From positions 20,052,667-20,116,666 of the forward strand of contig CM048842.1 in the NCBI GenBank assembly GCA_026545765.1: DNA of 64,000 nucleotides, read 5' to 3'. This document shows positions 63,130 to 64,000 of this stretch, one piece after another. Every line of letters begins with the position of its first letter. Positions within the stretch are counted from its first letter, which is position 1. This stretch comes from Plantago major. Lineage: Eukaryota; Streptophyta; Magnoliopsida; Lamiales; Plantaginaceae. The notes beneath the pieces were generated by a model that worked only from the letters and a program-made list of their open reading frames with translations, made no database searches and was not told the DNA's origin. Made by a program: the position numbers and the translations under genes.

Positions 63130-64000
63130 TCAGTCCTTAGGCATCTCCATTAACCCAAGACTATGTCTTAAAGTCAAGAACCGGCTTTCGTGTAGGGGCT
63201 TGGTGAAGATATCTGCAAGTTGGTCTTCTGTGCCAATATTGAATATCTCTATATTGCCTTTTTCAACATGGTCTCTGACGAAGTGGTGTCTAACATCAAT
63301 ATGGTTTGTTCTGGCATGGAACTTGGGGTTCTGTGTGATTGCAATAGCACTTGTGTTATAACCGAAAATGGGAGTTTTCTCTTCATTGAGTCCATAGTCT
63401 CTGAGTTGTTGTTGAATCCACAGAATTTGTGTTGCACAACAACCAGCAGCAATATATTCAGCCTCTGTGGTAGAAGTTCCAATTGAGTTTTGCTTCTTGC
63501 TAAACCATGAGATAAGTCTAGTTCCCAGAAACTGACAAGTTCCTGAGGTACTTTTCCTATCAAGCATTGATCCAGCATAATCAGCATCTGAGTAACCAGC
63601 CAAACTCAATGCACTTTCTTTAGGATACCACAAACCTACATCTACTGTACCTTTCACATACCTTAATATTTTCATAGCAATGTTGTAGTGTGATTGCATT
63701 GGATTTGTTTGAAATCTAGCACACACTCCAAATGCATATTGAATATCGTGTCCTTGCGATGAAGGTAAAGTAGTGAACCTATCAATTTCCTATACTTGTG
63801 TTCATCAACACTCTTATCTGATTCAGTATAGGTCATCTTGGTTCCTATGCTCATAGGTATCTTAGCATTCTTTTCAGAAGGCTTAAGATTGAACTTTGTG
63901 AGCATGTCTTTTGCATACTTTGTCTGACTAATGAATATTCCATCATTGAGTTGCTTGACTTGCAATCCTAGGAAATAGTTCAATTCTCCCATCATGCTCA
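63130..64000 (-). pseudogene. Sirevirus copy 3 RT end and RNase H
   Basis: The C-terminal pol enters from the right edge: GELNYFLGLQVKQLNDGIFI and KYAKDMLTKF (RT thumb), RKLIGSLLYL, then a one-base frame change near 63735-63760. RNase H follows: AGYSDADYAGSMLDRKSTSG, ISWFSKKQNSIGTSTTEAEY, ARTNHIDVRHHFVRDHV, ADIFTKPL. The natural stop after GLMEMPKD is at 63130. RNase H catalytic acidic residues are present. The rest of pol lies beyond the window. Confidence 0.9.

Overview
This is a stretch of plant nuclear genome, almost certainly from a eudicot. The only convincing host gene is a two-exon R2R3-MYB factor of the MYB46/MYB83 secondary-wall class (minus strand, 10054-11580). Nearly everything else is transposable element. 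No bacterial operon, tRNA gene, genuine rRNA gene or CRISPR array is visible.

Left block (1-9110). The 5' end of a Sirevirus-type Copia element lies on the minus strand (gag 1-1798, PBS, LTR 1917-3522). It is inserted in an Athila-type LTR remnant (3523-4080), which sits in the leader of a minus-strand Ty3/Gypsy element, family B (leader 4081-4387, PBS, LTR 4411-5809). An inverted partial B LTR follows (5860-6400). Next comes a complete Cassandra TRIM whose LTRs carry 5S-rRNA-derived sequence (6659-7363), then a gene-free AT-rich stretch.

Gene island (9111-13910). It holds the MYB gene, a candidate TATA box, a Tourist-like MITE and a Stowaway-like MITE. A LINE remnant (13910-14239 and 19325-19591) is split by a complete Ale/Retrofit-like Copia element (14240-19319) with 156-bp LTRs and a perfect CTTCT target-site duplication. 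Its polyprotein is broken by nonsense codons and a frameshift.

Nested block (19592-64000). The apparent order is LINE remnant > Sirevirus copy 2 (19592-24086) > B element (24087-28299) > gag-only Athila-like element A (28300-30899, 44945-47549). Element A contains two Tat-lineage Gypsy elements. G1 (30900-44939) has a TGGGG target-site duplication. G2 (47550-54924) is inserted in A's 3' LTR. Sirevirus copy 3 (54925 to beyond 64000) is inserted in G2. The coding regions are mostly decayed. The clearest intact domains are the G1 protease-RT-RNase H-second RNase H ORF and the first exon of the Sirevirus copy 3 accessory gene.

The two most interesting features are accessory genes that look spliced. 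Sirevirus copy 3 has a very large third gene between pol and the 3' LTR (62198 down to about 56965). It has its own upstream TATA box and five short phase-0 introns that separate acidic mini-exons. G1 carries an antisense gene between pol and its 3' LTR (43141 down to 40116). It has four exons, a TATA box, a domain resembling the 'putative gypsy type transposon' family, and a coiled-coil C-terminus. Both models rest on reading frame, splice-site and phase agreement only. All family assignments come from motif recognition, not database searches.
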